A DNA stretch of 64,000 nt from Homalodisca vitripennis (GCF_021130785.1 NW_025777440.1:1-64000), one strand, 5' to 3'; shown: positions 14,081 to 28,500, counted from the stretch's first letter. Numbers and translations are program-made. The notes: generated from the letters alone by a model not told the origin.

Positions 14081-15174
14081 GTTAATTTATTATTTTTACA
14101 TTTCCTCCAATCTCATTCTTTCTATACGCAAGATAAAGTACAAGGTAGAAGTACTTTGAGTTCACCTGTCGTTTAATAAGGTTTCCCGTGCCAGTTAATA
14201 TTTTTGTTTGTAAACTTTTATGTTTTATTCCTGATTTCCATAGCTTTCTGTTTTTTCAACATTATACACAAACGATTTTACCTATAACGCTATTTCAATT
14301 CGAAAGTTAAAGAAGGAAAATACAGGAGAGGATTTTGATGTTGAGAGATAGTAAAGGAAGATCCGTCTGCGTTGTTGTGTTACTAATAGGAACGGAGAAT
14401 AGGTTGATAAGTTAATATATTTTATGTATTAATTTTCTTGCATTAATCAATGTATAAATATATTAAGACCTAAACCAAATAGTAACAGAAAGAATATATA
14501 TATTAAAATGAAATAGATTTTTATGCAGTATCTGTGATTTTTTCAATAAGCTATACATAAGTTTTTTGAAGAAAAAGTTTTAATTATTTTACATTTCCTG
14601 AATTTAGACAAAATTTAAAACAAAATAGTAATCTTCGACTCTATTATTTATTATAATGTTAGACTTTAAAATGTGCAGTCCCATCAATTTAAAAAAATGG
14701 AAAAATTACCAAAATTATAGTTATAATTAAATTTTTTGTTTAACTATTAATGCATAATTGTTAGCACCATGATTGTACCCATATTCTCTTGAAAAGTATA
14801 GCCCAATAGTAGGCAAACAAATAACTAGCGAGGCAATCTCTGCTGCTCGTGTCAATATGTGACTATCTTTACACGTGTCTCTGAGTGTTAATAAACGAAC
14901 CCTGTACACCATATTTAATATTTAATAATAGAATGTAAATTATTATAATATTATAATAGAATGATTGAAATCCAGCGAATTATAGTTACAAGTAAATGTT
15001 ATCACGCTTAATCATTTAGTATGGCTGTTCTAGCCTATAAGTAAATGTTTATATATTTGAAAATTTGTTTTGTACATAAAATTTAAATGTTTTATATATA
15101 CTTTGTGGCAAACATAATTAAATTTTATTATTTATCGGGTTATACTAAATATTTTTCTAAATATCTACTGGTCA
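14081..15174. other. AT-rich intergenic DNA
   Basis: Nothing recognisable. Small open frames here have AT-driven composition. Confidence 0.55.
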
Positions 15175-16075
15175 TGTTGGGATTCTATAGGGTCCCCGTG
15201 AGTGCCGTCAGCGGGACTGGTGCGGCGAGTCTGCCCAATGAAACCACTGAAACCAAAACTGAATGCCCCGTGCCCTGCCAGCGCTCCTGTACCGGCATCC
15301 AACCGGAGTGTATGTGCTCATATTCATTTCATCTGGAACAAGGTTGGATCCAAAATGTTTTTTTACTTTTCTTATACTGAACTTGCGAGGATTGGGGTGC
15401 AGGGAGCGCTGCCAGATATTAGATCTGGAGGAGGGCCAGTGTTAAGACTAGTGTGTATTTAGTTTAGTTACATGAACTGAAGGGGAGGATTTCATCTTTA
15501 ATTCGGATTCGTGGAGGCAACTAAGCCCCCGCCTCCCTCGAAAATCGGCTTTAAATATTTTTTTTTTACTTTTTGGCTACAAACCTGAAACCAAATTAGT
15601 TTTTAAAAATAGTAGGCCTAGAAATTCTACAACCTTTTCCCTCCCCTCAGTTCATAACACTTACCAGTTAAAGATAATTTTTCCTACATGCCGTACCTGA
15701 AATTGTTATTTATATATCAAATCTCTATATTATATTATTTATTTATTATGTTATTATTTCTATTTATTATATTATTGTCTATATTGGAATTTTATCTTTT
15801 GTTATTTAGTTTTTAAGTTACGCGGTGCACCGTGGTGCTGAAGTAATTGTATTTTGCATGGAAATGTTTGCCACCAACTAATTATATCATGTACTCGAAA
15901 TCTTGTCTCGCTTTTTGTCTCTTCCCAATAGTGGCATGTGATTGTTTTTTTGTTTTGCTTTGCTCCGAGTTTGGGAGGGGCGCGCTTCCGAGACCTCCTG
16001 TCTATTTTCGCTAACTCGGGACAGTTCGATGTAATGATGTTTAACAAATATTTTTAAAGCTATATTAAACAAATA
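15175..16075. other. GC-richer island, probably decayed transposable element
   Basis: This segment stands out by base composition from its surroundings. Examples are GCGGGACTGGTGCGGCG near 15212, a Pro/Ala/Ser-coding stretch at 15240-15310, and GGGAGGGGCGCGCTTCCG near 15973. It ends in ATGAAATAAAATGAAAG-type sequence near 16075, like the tails of retroelements elsewhere in the window. All frames are short and interrupted. I do not recognise a family. Confidence 0.35.
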
Positions 16076-19000
16076 TGAAATAAAATGAAAGCATACTAAA
16101 TAAAATGGAACATCAGGTGGAAAAACTTATTTGTTTTCTTGAGTGTGTATTTTTAGTGACTAAGTTACGAGTGTTTTCCAAAAGGAAACGGAATAACAAA
16201 AGCTTGTATTACAAAGATGATACCTAATAATTTACTGCCCTTGTCACGAGTTATGTATTCCATTTTCCAGTTAACACATACTTGTTTGGTTTTCTGACAC
16301 AACTCTGAAAGGGAAGTTTTCCTTAAATGAGTAAGTCTAACCAATGTGATTGATAAATTATTAAATCTTTATTAATTTAAATTAAAATGGTATTATATTG
16401 ATGTAAATACAGTTCTCCTTGCACGATTATAGAACTTTAAAAAACGATAATACAAAAACACATAGCACTGAGAGAATAAACTTTCGATTATTTATGCAAA
16501 TACATATGCACAATTAATTACACAACATTTTTGTTACATCCAAGAGTTTAGACACTTATAAATGTGAGCAAAAATATACAGAGAGTTCCCACAGGTTATG
16601 ACGTCTGATATTAAAACGATCATACTATTTAAATTAATTAAATTACTAAAACTAAACTAATGAAAACATATAAATAAAAAGTAATGCCTAATTTATAAAC
16701 ATAAAATATAATAGTTTTATGGGATTAAATTGATGCTTGCATGACTAATTAAAAAAACAGAGGTAAAAGCTCAATAATTCCTCGGCAAAGTTTGTCTACG
16801 TTGGTATTACTTGTTTTGTTATTATGTGGCAAAGCGTAATACAAAATGAAGTATTGGACCAAAATGAAAAAATCACAATTAAAAGTTTTATTTAGCGCAA
16901 TATTATTATTTTTCCCTACCATATTCGTATTCAGAGTACTCACAATTTTTATGTGTGTAATTTTATATGTTTTAGTTAAAATATTTTTATGATCAAATAG
17001 TTTTTATGAAAAGGGTACATGCTTTTAACTAACTGAGTGTAAATAAAATGTTCTTTTAATACGCTCTGTTAGTTTTGTTTCTTGTTTTGATGCTCACTGT
17101 TAAAGATATTTCATTTATTTTTTTATGAAAACAAATTACTATGTTTAGTTTCATAATAATCTTTCAATCAACAAGGTAATAAATATATGAAATCTACTGC
17201 GATCTCTTATGGCTAGTAGCTATGATCCCTCTATATATTAGTGTACCCATACAGATAAATATTACATGAGCCACAAACTAATGACTCTCAGTCGGAAATT
17301 CGCGTATACTTATCATGTTTGTTCTATGACTGATGGTGCACAATCTGGGGCACATGTACATACAGTGGTCATCCATTATGTGTCTTTGACTATTATGTAT
17401 ATAACATATTCACTACTGTTGGAAAATATTTTCGTATATATTAAAGCGGAAAATGTTTTAAAAATTGAAGGGGAATTTATAGAAGATAGTGAATAACGTT
17501 TATATGTCGGTATATTCAAGACTCTTAAGTTACAAGAGTTCACAGAAATACAAACCCCCAGAGTAAAACGAGTTATTGAGATATTTAAGAACATTTACAT
17601 TTATATATTTTGCAGTAGAAATATTCCAGGGGCCACGAGTCAGTGGGAGGGAACCTTCAAAGAAAATATATGCTCTCAGTGGTCATGAACTTAGAGTAAT
17701 TAAGTTATCAAGACTTGAGTTACTAATAAAACACCGCTTTCTGTAAGTTGAAAGGTTCTGGACAAGAACTTCAACTAAACTTCCAGTTGACAAAATATTT
17801 TCGTTATACTAGAAATCATTGTAAAACTTGCCAGAGTATCAAATATATTTGATACTGCTGATGTCATATGTACCAAGATGGAAAATCGCTAACTCAGGTA
17901 TAAAGCTGGAACATCCCAGATAAGGAGACCGTTAAAATATCGAACTTAAGATGTGGAGTTCTTGAGCTTGTTTCTAGAGACTCGGAACGTTCAGGAATAG
18001 TAGATGTTCGTAGGAGGTCAGCATAACTTAAATCATAAAAAACTACTACTAATTATAGTATAGTTATCCTAGTGGAGTATAGTTATCATAGAAGAAAGTT
18101 TACTGTGATTGAGAGATCTAGTAACAGGATTAGATACATTTATTCGTATTCAGCCTTCACAGAGGCGGAGATCAAGACTAGGCCTAGTCAAGTTTAATCT
18201 AGACATCATGAATCGTAGCTTCTGAAGACTTTAGAGGTTAGAGGAAACACTTTTTGGACCATCCTAATAATAAATAGAAAAAAAACAGACTTTTCAACTT
18301 CTTAAAGATTCTTTACGTAAATCATAAGTTTTAGTAATAACACATATGAGATCCATGTTATATACAAGGACACTATCTGACACAATTTTTATGTATATAT
18401 GTTTATTTTCAAGAATGCCTATGAGATTTAATAATTATTCATTAAATACATTACAGTATTAAGTACAGGCGCATTTATGTTGTATACGTACACTTTAATT
18501 AGATAGATAATCGGTTTAAATGATGGGTTAAGATACGTTACATATTTTTTATTCACAAACATATTGTATCATTATACTATGATTGCTACATTATTTAATA
18601 GTTTAATTAATCATTAATGTAATTAGTAACCATTAATCACTTGCAGGTGATTGGAGTAATCTCAAGACGTAATGAAATCCTTATAAAAATACGTTATCAG
18701 AAAGAAATTTTAAAGGTATAGTTTATGGTTGTTTGAAGTATCTCTCGTTTACTTAAGGGAATCGAGAACATTTTCTAATCTTACTGAAAATGCGATTAAC
18801 ACAATATTACACAGTTCAATTTTCACCCATTGAACTGTATTGAAAACCTTAGGCCTATTTAGTCCTTGATAGTGTTATTAAAACTCTATAGATAGTATAG
18901 TTTTACGTTTACTTGTGCTAATTAGTTATAAAAATGTTTTAGAATATATAAATATATATAAATATTTATGAAATATATATATACGAAAAGTAATATTTTT

Positions 19001-20175
19001 AAATTTCTTACTTTTAAGTAACATACTATTATAAATAAACTTATAGTGATTCTTAGCTAAAAATATCACATACATATTATAACGCATTTTTAATTTCCGG
19101 TACTTGGAAAATAACGCCAATAAGTACACAAAACGCATTAAGCTGTGGTATATGAAAACCAATACGATTACTCAATAAGAATCCAGTGTTTTGTATTTTT
19201 ATACAAATTTGATTGTATTACATTATTTTTTATTTCTATTTACAAATAATTGTTCCAGTTGTCTAAGGGTAAATACAACTCAAATATAATTGTAGACACA
19301 ACTTTAGTGTCACATATATGTTAGTGTCTTATGCGGCTTGATAAAAAACATCAGTGCAAGCAAGAGGACTTGATAAAATTTGTCTGTTTAATAAGATATG
19401 ATTTGTCACAAAGTATTATAATAAAAGGAATTTCACCACGAAAACAAGTGACAGTATGATCGCAATGTGTCAGTTAGCAGTCAACGTTATTAATAAACGT
19501 ATTAGTATGAGACGGTTGTCTAAGAGAAGGTAATAGAATGTTACTCGGGATACTGAAAGTGTTAACTAGTAAACAATCATAATAACACATTTTGGTAAAT
19601 TCGTTATTGCAAAAAGCAAAGGTTTATACTAGCATTAATACAAATTAACCTTATTTACAGCCTTCTCAATTATAGCTCGGAGTGGCGATATAGTACACTT
19701 GACAACACAGTGCTATTCTCTGTAGTGTAGTAAATTGTGGCCAGCATTTATGGCTCGTAAACAAGACATCAAATTCTATAGTTTAGCCCCAAGTCACAAG
19801 TTGGAAATAGTTAGTGAACATACCTGTAAAGTGTAGTATCCTGCATAGGTTGATTAAACGTAGTCATATTTATATATACTAAATGATGAAACAATCTAAG
19901 TAGCATATGTTAAAGCCAAAGTATAAATCCAGATATATCATCAATATGTGCATTAGCTTATGATTTCAGTATAAGTGTTTAATCATGTAATTTTTTACTT
20001 AATCCTACCATTATGTTATATTAGTGACTAGGGCATGGCAGGCCAAACTAGGTTAGGTTCAGTTAAGGTAACGTCACATTACATACAGGGCCGTTTTGTC
20101 TCATGACTTCCCCCAGCACCCTGAAATTCTTCCCTTAACCTACTTGAGCCAGCCGCTCTTCGTATTCTCTGGTCA
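16076..20175. other. AT-rich intergenic DNA
   Basis: No gene, RNA or element that I can support. Two TTAGG-type units at about 20050 are too few to be telomeric. Confidence 0.55.
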
Positions 20176-20372
20176 AAGTCATTATTATCCGTGGACAAAT
20201 TATTAAAGTATTCATATACTGTTAGTTGGTCAGGTTATTGGAAAAGGAATAAATGAAACAATAATTTGAGAACATAAGAGGAAATTTTTTTAAAATTACG
20301 AGAGTAAGACTGGAAGCATTTGTACAGTACTTTGATTAGAAAGGTCCTAATTTGCTCAAGAGAATCTCAATT

Positions 20373-20545
20373 GAATGAATGAATGAATAATATTTATTTC
20401 CCAAATACAAATTAATAACACGTACAATGTATCTATATTACTATAAATCCTACATCCATTATTAACATAATAGATAATCATCTAACTATGGTAAAAAAAC
20501 GGCTGCAAAATATTCAATATACTATTCCATCAATAATACTATTGA
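20373..20545 (-). mobile_element. 3' tail of a LINE, private to copy B
   Basis: About 170 bp are absent from the matching place in copy A (near 200). Read on the minus strand the insert ends in GGGAAATAAATATTATTC followed by a (ATTC)n repeat. This is the usual form of a 5'-truncated non-LTR retrotransposon with a polyadenylation-like signal and a simple-repeat tail. The flanks share a short AATTAA-like sequence that may be a target-site duplication. Confidence 0.7.
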
Positions 20546-20825
20546 ATTAATATTCAATGTAGTGTTAAATTATCTAGTTTGGTTCTAAGCTTAAATAGTA
20601 GTTATTAATCATAGATAATAGTACAATTTACACTACAAGCTATTCTTTTATTTATGCGGATTAATTTATACAAGTATAGTTATATATTGTTAGGTAATTT
20701 AATTAGACTAATACAAAATTGTTATCTGTAAAGATTAAACTAATTGATCGTGTTATTCTTTTTTTAATAAATAGGTAAGTATATAGCGTATTTTTACTTC
20801 TGATTTTTTAAAGTGCGTATATAAG

Positions 20826-20868
<43 letters not shown>

Positions 20869-22319
20869 TAATATATATAAATTAATTTTCTTTATAAAAA
20901 ATTTATAAACACTTTACACATTATTGTACATATAAGCATACTTCTTCAGACTTAACATTGTGTAAATATTTGCAAAAAACTATGTATGTTTTTTTGTAAC
21001 TATCTATGATTAATGTTAAACCAACTAGAAAATTAAACAAGAAAGAAATTGCATCGAATAATAAATAGCCTACTATATGAATCATACATAATCTACATCT
21101 AGCTTAGTATTATTTCCCTTGTAATCTATTTTCTTTTTCAACTTGTTAATGTGTATTAATACTTGGTTTAATCATACATTTTTGTAAGAAAAATAACTAA
21201 ACTTCTTTTCAAAATTTCAAGCTCCACCTGTGAAAATTGATCATTTGGTTTTAGGTGTGTTTTTATGGTTAGTTTCATCGTTCCTCCAAGGCCTACTTGT
21301 TATCTGCTTACAAAAAATTCGGAACATACTCACAAGATATTACCTTAAGTTCTAGGATCATTGGAAATATGGATGATATAGATCTCTGTAAGTAGCAGGC
21401 TTGAATAGTTATATAACCTTAGGTAATATCTTAAACATATTCCAATTTTTTTTTCAGCGCTAAGCTTCCAGAAGCCTTAAAGTTCATACTTTACTTACAA
21501 TTATTTGAAACGTATGGTAAACTTAATTGTAGATTTTGACTCTTTGCTGCCCATGGTGTCTCTGGAAGCCATTTTACGACGGTGTGAACCATTGTCGTAC
21601 GGGATATTTCAAGTTATAAGTGATAAGGACGATGGAAAGCCTTATTTTCTGTATCATTACAACAAAGAAGGCGTATACGTATATTTGAGAATAGGCGCCC
21701 GTTTTTGACTACATTTTTCCCAAAATAAATCAGTAATATATTATTGTATTCTATCTGATAGATAATGACACGTTTGTAACTATACCCTAAAACTCTACTA
21801 ATAGAAATCATAAGTTACCAGCAGTCCCTTAGATTTTAAAGTTGAGTAAAGCTTTACATAAAAAATGTATTAGAAGCCCAAATTTGTTATAGCGTTTCAT
21901 TGGAGAGATTTACGTATGATTTTACATTAGAGAGCAAAAACTACATAAAATAGTATAAATAAAATGTCAATATTGTTGTGCATTTAAAATAATGTAATCT
22001 AAAACATATATTTTTTGGGGAATTTTGAAAAATATATGGTTTTACAAATTTGTTGTTAAATTGGTTTAAATAAGCTTTGCACTAAAACACCTCTTTGATG
22101 AATTTATTACATGTCGGCAATTGTAAACTGTTAGAATTATTGTAAATATCACGTACAAACTTATAGCTTTGAAGGAATTGAATTAGGACAGTTTTTTATA
22201 CGTTGATGTAGATTTCTTTTAAAATAAATTAAACATTTCTTAAAAGGCTTGAATAAGAAACACACGTTCTTATTGGAAATCGTAATTTCTTGTATCTACT
22301 GTTATCTGTATCTCATTGT

Positions 22320-22543
22320 GATTTTAAGGAGAGGCCGATCCCCTTTTCAGCCTTACTCTGTCAGTCCTCATGGGCCACTGGCGTGTACGAGGATCTTATC
22401 AAACAGAATAGGGGGAAGAGTCTATATAGTACGATGTTGATGGTACTGACAAAGAGTGCAACGGTCACAGATAGGATTTAAACCTGCGCTATCTCTAACT
22501 CAGGCCCAAAGTCCAACGAGTTAGATTGCTAGACCACCGGCAC
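22320..22543 (-). mobile_element. tRNA-derived SINE, copy B
   Basis: Same element as at 2100-2323, carried along by the duplication. The B box GGTTTAAATCC is at 22474-22484 on the minus strand. The A-box region has a few substitutions relative to copy A. Confidence 0.75.
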
Positions 22544-25500
22544 TCTAAATGATATGTTTAATCATGTTTTTATTATTTCATTTCTTGTCGATGGACGACC
22601 TGCTTAGAATTAAATACTCTTGAGAGTAATATGATAATATAATAATAAGTTATAAAACTTTTCTTTTTTTTATTTGTCCACTTCGTATGTTATACCGTAC
22701 TTGCAATAGTTAAGCGGAAGTGTACATTGAATTACTGATGTATAATGCTGTTTCCATTGTATAAGCAATTTATTTTCAGAGTAGGGCCCTTCATTTACAG
22801 TAAAGTGATAAGTATAATTTAGTTCTAATAAGAAGGTAAACCTCAATAGCCAGTCATGAAGGCAGAATCTTTGCCAAGTGAGTGTGTAGAGTGAGCGTTA
22901 TTGGAGGTCGTTTTGAATAAATTTGTTCAATAGCAAACGTTTCTCATGGATGAGAAGGCCTGCGTTTAAGTGCTGATGGAATTTTCGTAAATACTTGCAA
23001 TTTTTAAATGTGTTAGTTTGGAAAGCGTTTAAAACCTACTTTCTTTGTCCAATTCAATAACAAGGATTTCTGATCTGTTAAGTACAATGAAACTGGACAC
23101 TAGCATGATGTGAGTAATTGTAAGTAATTTACTACAAACAAGGTTTTAATCTCAGTGAATTTGCAACACTTAAATACAACTAAATTGTTTGACTATCAAA
23201 GAATGATAAAAATATGTTCCATGGTCTTTTAGATTTACCTACGAAATTCTACGTAGTTACATAGCATAACGTGTGGAGTATTCAGAGAAAATCTTTTTGT
23301 TTCATTGATTACTAAATGCTCCACAGTGCTATATTAATAAAATGATCAATTTCCTTCATTAATTTTATCACACTCAGTTACTCTAGTAACTCTCAAAGCG
23401 ATTCAGATATAACCAATGTGCTTAGTTCTCTACATTTCTAACTGAATATTTCCTATTAAAACTTATCTTTTGTCCTATAATTGACTAAGAGAACTTCATT
23501 CATTATCCAATCAATTACATGACTAATTACGAGCTTATTTAAAGATGACCTAATTTCTGGTTTTTATTCATACATAAAAACGCACAAATTATGTACTAAA
23601 ATAAATTTTTCTGCATTAACCATCAAAAAAATAGATACCGTATCTCTTAAACCTGTAAAACACATACTGAGTCTCTTTTTTTACTTTGTTTTCAATACAT
23701 ATCAATAAGAATTCTTATAATTGACAAGGTAACATTAAAAGTAGGAGCTACATACACTGTATTAAGGTTGAAACAAACTACTGGCAGAAACAGTCTTCTG
23801 ACTCAGCTTTGATGCAATGCAAACGTTCAAGACAAGGAAACAGATATTTCCCCTCTGTATTACTAGTGTCAATCGCAGTACAAGTAGTTTGGACGTTGTG
23901 CACAATGAACTGACTGTTCTATTGTAACATTGCTCAAATACAGTGGTCGATCGCTATTGGTAGTACGAATAGGCCACGCAATCACCTACAGACATTTATA
24001 AAATTGAGAAAAACTGCAAAAGCTATAATAATTAATTGCTATGAAATCAACCTAACAAGTTTAATTCTTTTAATAGTATTACTAATTCTTCACACTTTAA
24101 TATTTCATTCCATATTTTTTTATACTTTTTTCAATAAACCATATGCCTCAGACGATGTTTTCTAGGACAAATGCATATCTTAGGTTTATTATAAAGGAAA
24201 ATATATAATCTAATGAATAATCATAAACATTTTAAAGAGTCCGCATAGCTAGTAATGAACACAAAGCCAGTTAGTTGCCGTCAATCTTACCAGCAGACAC
24301 GATAACTACAGCATGAGAAATTTATTCTCAGGCCAACATTTACCTACATATACAAAACGATTTCGCAAGCTATTTGACTCCCAATCTTTGGTATCAAATT
24401 TGTGAATATACATCACCCGTTGTTTGTGGCTCCTCTCCTATGATTTGTAATCCATTTTTTATTTCAGGTTGATAAGTAAAACATTAGTCATGTGAATTAT
24501 GCGTCGATGCAATATTTATTTAATAAATAAAATAATTTAAATACTTTTACGAGACTGAAAAAAGTCCGATGGTAAGAGGTACGTTTGAGTCGACTTTGAT
24601 CCAATTTGAGTCGACTCATTTTTGCCAATGTTACGTTATAAAATATTAATATTCCTTCGCAATATCTGTTGTAATAAACACATACGAGCAATTCAGGAAT
24701 AAAACATTAGTTCATTCAAATTGTACTATATAATGTAATTTATTAAAGGTAAGATTATTTTATTATCAACGTATATATTAATAAATATATAGTTTTACGA
24801 TACAAATTTGCATTTTTTGGCTTTCTAATTCAAAGATTTCTTCTTCAGAACACTCCAAGAGTCTATTAGTATTATTCTGTATTATGTACTTATGTTCTTT
24901 CCTTGATAATTTGGATAACGTTTAGAACACTTTTTAAATATTACAACTACTCTAACAGAATATTGCAAAAAGGTCACCAACAACCGATTTAAAATGTTCG
25001 ATATTTCTAGTAGAGAGTAACGGTTATTATGTCAAAAAATTTGTTATAATAAATAAAATGTTTTCTCACTTCACAAATATGGTAGATTACCTGAAAAAAC
25101 GATAAAGCACAAACTTTGTTCAGGCTGTGAAATTAATCGGCAAGGCTTTTTATTTGTTTAAGATTATTGCTCAACAAATTAAGCCCATTTTAAAATCAGC
25201 AGTCAGTGGCAAGGAATTTGAGAATTAATATCGCAGAAAAGTATCAAACGGGAATGGACTCGGTTCCCACACGCAGGCTTTTGCCCATGTGGGTACCTTC
25301 TCGTGAATTTATTAACACTATATTTGTATATATGTAAACGATATTAATAAATTAAATGAAATAAAATGACATAAATGAAATAAAATGAAATGTATTAAAG
25401 CCTATTTGTATGACTTCGATAAACAAGTAACAGAGAACAGTTTTAGGGTATTAAAACGAATGATTTAACTAAAATACTAAATATAACTGTATTAAAAGCA

Positions 25501-25790
25501 AAAGAATCTACACAAGGTCTAAATATTCTGCAAGTATAATACTCAAGTAACTTTTTTACACGTAAAGAAAATCAAATTTTGATGATAAGTTGTCAGTGGA
25601 ACGTCACGAAATCGCTGCGAGGAAATTGAAGTTCCTGAATAAAAGCCAATCGTTGAGGATAATTAATACACAAATCATAATAAATCTTGACAAAACCCAG
25701 ACACCTCAATAGTTTTATAGTTTTCGCATAATATTAAGTAGTTTATATATATTGACTTTTTTATATATATATTATATATATATGCAATAA

Positions 25791-28271
25791 TGCATCGGTG
25801 GGGAAAATTGTGAAAATTGTAGTACCCGCACTAAAGTATTTAGACAAGACCCTGTAGTAAGATTCATGGATTATGTAATGGATGTTAGGAAAAGTTTCAA
25901 AAACTTTTGTGTAATGGCTCACACAACGGACAGGGTTTCGATTTCCAATTTATCTTAAAATACGTATTGGAAACAGACAAAGCTCACCCCTGATCTGATC
26001 ATGCGTGGAACCAAAGTAATCTTGATGGAATTGGATAACGTGAGATTCATAGACTCACTGAACTATTTCCCCATGGCCCTCTCAGCACTGAACAAAGCCT
26101 TTGACCTACCCCCAGAGAAGAAAAAGGGTTACTTCCCTCATATTTTCAACACCCTAGCGAATCAAAATTATGTAGGCCCAATCCCGTCAAAAGAGTTCTA
26201 CTGCCAGAATCAATGTTTTGAAAGGAGTTACAGAGAATTTGAAAATTGGCACAATGACCAGGTCAACAAAAACGTAGTCTTTGATTTCCAAAAAAGAACT
26301 GATTGAGTATTGTATCTCAGACGTAGAGATTTTAGCTCAGGCGTGCATTAAATTCAGAAAAATGTTCCTTGAGGAGTGTAAAGTAGACCCGTTCATGGAG
26401 GCCGTCACCATAGCCAGCGCCTGTAATCTGGTGTTAAAGACGGAATTTCTTAAAACCCAACACTATTGGCCTGGTTCCTAAAAACGGATACCGACTGGTC
26501 GATAACCAATCGCCTATTGCTTTGCAATGGTTCACTTGGGAGGAGGACCAGCGCGGCGTTCGAATCCAGCATGCGGGGCGGGAAAGAGAAGTAAAAATTG
26601 CCGGGATGCGGGTGGATGGATTTGATGGCGAACGTGTTTATGAGTTTCAAGGATTGTTACTTTCACGGGTGTCCTAAATGCTACAAGTACGAGAGGGAAG
26701 TGCCCTTATCCGATGACCCCTCAGACTCACTGCATCTGAGGTACAAAAGGACCAATTCCAAAATAGCTAAACTGCAAAATTCCGGATACGAAGTTATCGA
26801 AATTTGGGAGTGCGAATTCAGAAAGTTAAAGAAAGACCCTACACTGGCATACCTAAATTCTCTGCCCATCCTAAACACACTCCCACTCAATCCAAGAGAC
26901 GCCTTCTTTGGCGGTAGAACGGGCAATGCTAAAACCTTCCACAAGTGCGAGAGCGGAGAGTCTATTCAGTATGTGGACGTATGTTCTCTTTATCCGTTTG
27001 TAAATAAAAATGCAATTATATTATTAAACATCCAAAAATATATGTGGGTGACAGGGAATGTAGGGGGCGAGTCATGTAGGTTGAAGGTCTGCTAAAATGT
27101 AAGGCTCTGCCTCCGCTAAAGTTGTACCACCCGGTTCTTCCCACACGAATGAATGATAAATTAATGTTTGTGTTATGTAGGACATGTGGGGAGAACATGT
27201 ACTCGGGTGACTGCACCCTCACCGCGGAAGAGAGAACATTAACGGGGACATGGACAATGCAGGAAATGAGAAAGGCCGTAGAGAAGGGGTATACCATTTT
27301 AGAAATGTATGGAATTATGGGAGTACGAGGTGGTCACTTACAAAGACGGAGGTCTGTTCACGGAATTTGTAAATAAATTTTTAAAAATCAAACAGGAGGC
27401 ATCGGGCTACCCCTCTTGGTGTCTCACCGAAAAAAACAAGGCCGCGTACATTCAAAATTACCTTGAACACGAGGGTATTAGACTAGACCCTTCCAAAATT
27501 GAAAAAAACGGGGGTCTTCGCTCTCTCGCAAAAATTAATGTTAAATTCGTTTTGGGGAAAATTTTGGACAGAGGGAGAACCAAACTAAAACCTCAATCGT
27601 AAGAACGCCTGACGCCTTTTTCAAATTACTGACAAGCCCCGGTACACAAGTAAATACTGTTCAAGAAATTAACGAAGAGGTTCTCCTTGTAAATTGGGAA
27701 AACAGAGGAAGTTGGCGAATCCCTCAGAACCGTCAATGTCGTCTTAGCCGCGTTCACCACTGTAACACGCTAGACTTAAATTATACGAGCACTTGGATCA
27801 GCTAGAAAATCAAGTTCTGTATTATGACACAGATAGTGTACTGTACATACACAAGGAGAGAATGTACAAAGTTCCTACCGGTGACTACCTCGGGGAGATG
27901 ACCGATGAGTTGGTCGACTACGGTCCCGGTTCATACATTGTAGAATTCGTTTCTGGTGGTCCTAAAACCTATGCCTACTTAGTGTGGTCCACAAATAAAA
28001 ATTCGTTAGTTGAAGTCTGTAAAATAAAAGGTCTCACTCTAAATTTAAAAACTAGTAAACGTTTTAAATTTTGAAAAAATTAAAAGAAATGGTTCTCAGT
28101 GAGACAAACAATTGCCTAGAAATTACAGAAAACCGTATTAGACGGACAAAAGACAAAAACATAGTTACCATAGAAGAGACTAAACTATTTAAAATTACCG
28201 GTCCTAAGCGTAAGCGGGAAGGAGAGTATAAGACACTACCGTATGGCTATAGTAAAGTTTCTAAATATTAG
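25791..28271 (+). pseudogene. Protein-primed family B DNA polymerase, N-truncated and frameshifted
   Basis: This polymerase would replicate the element from a terminal protein. Visible parts, in order, are a cysteine cluster (codons at 25791, 25809, 25818), an exonuclease II-like GFDFQFIL stretch near 25935, polymerase motif A YVDVCSLYP (26970-26996), a disturbed motif B region near 27510-27570, and motif C YYDTDS (27820-27837). The reading ends at a TAG at 28269-28271. The first half, including exonuclease motif I, is absent because the block begins at 25790. At least six frame changes and internal stops break it. The catalytic aspartates of motifs A and C survive. Assignment is secure from the motifs; activity is excluded in this copy. 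Confidence 0.92.
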
Positions 28272-28275
28272 TATA

Positions 28276-28500
28276 TTATAGTATACTCACAGTGGGTGTA
28301 AATATAGCCTCCTTCACTCTTATAAACACCGTCACCACAAACAATAACCTTCGTAAGTCAATACGTTTCCCCCTCGTCCTCTTTAACTTTTCCCGCGATT
28401 GCTCGAGTAGATGCTGCTTCTCCTCCATCACTGAGAGCTCTCCTCTAAGTACGCTCCTCCGATCCTCCGTAAGTTCACAGACCCGCCTTCCACATAACAT
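28276..28500 (-). CDS. Small coiled-coil/membrane ORF, minus strand
   Basis: A 74-codon frame converges on the polymerase gene with only a few bases between their stops. Residues about 23-45 (VMEEKQHLLEQSREKLKR) look like a short charged coiled coil. They are followed by basic residues and a hydrophobic segment (LLFVVTVF) that could be a membrane anchor. An alternative upstream start lies near 28518 in another frame. Convergent orientation next to PolB, and codon content unlike the AT-rich flanks, make a real gene plausible. No family is recognised. Confidence 0.4.
   Translation of the reverse strand: MLCGRRVCELTEDRRSVLRGELSVMEEKQHLLEQSREKLKRTRGKRIDLRRLLFVVTVFIRVKEAIFTPTVSIL

Larger units (their letters stand above)
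20176..25760. repeat. Duplicated locus, copy B (part 1)
   Basis: Direct copy of 1-5560. Homology begins abruptly at 20176, at or near the window-left-edge equivalent, and fades near 25755 in a TATATA stretch, about 30 bp before Polinton polymerase sequence starts. No genes are supported in it. Identity drops visibly in the last 200 bp before the breakpoint. Confidence 0.93.

Noticed and set aside
20045..20075. TTAGG-like units suggesting insect telomere repeat
   Set aside because: Only about two units, inside ordinary AT-rich DNA; no array.
26560..26575. GTTCGAATCC, a tRNA B-box match
   Set aside because: Falls inside polymerase coding sequence with no A box or tRNA fold.
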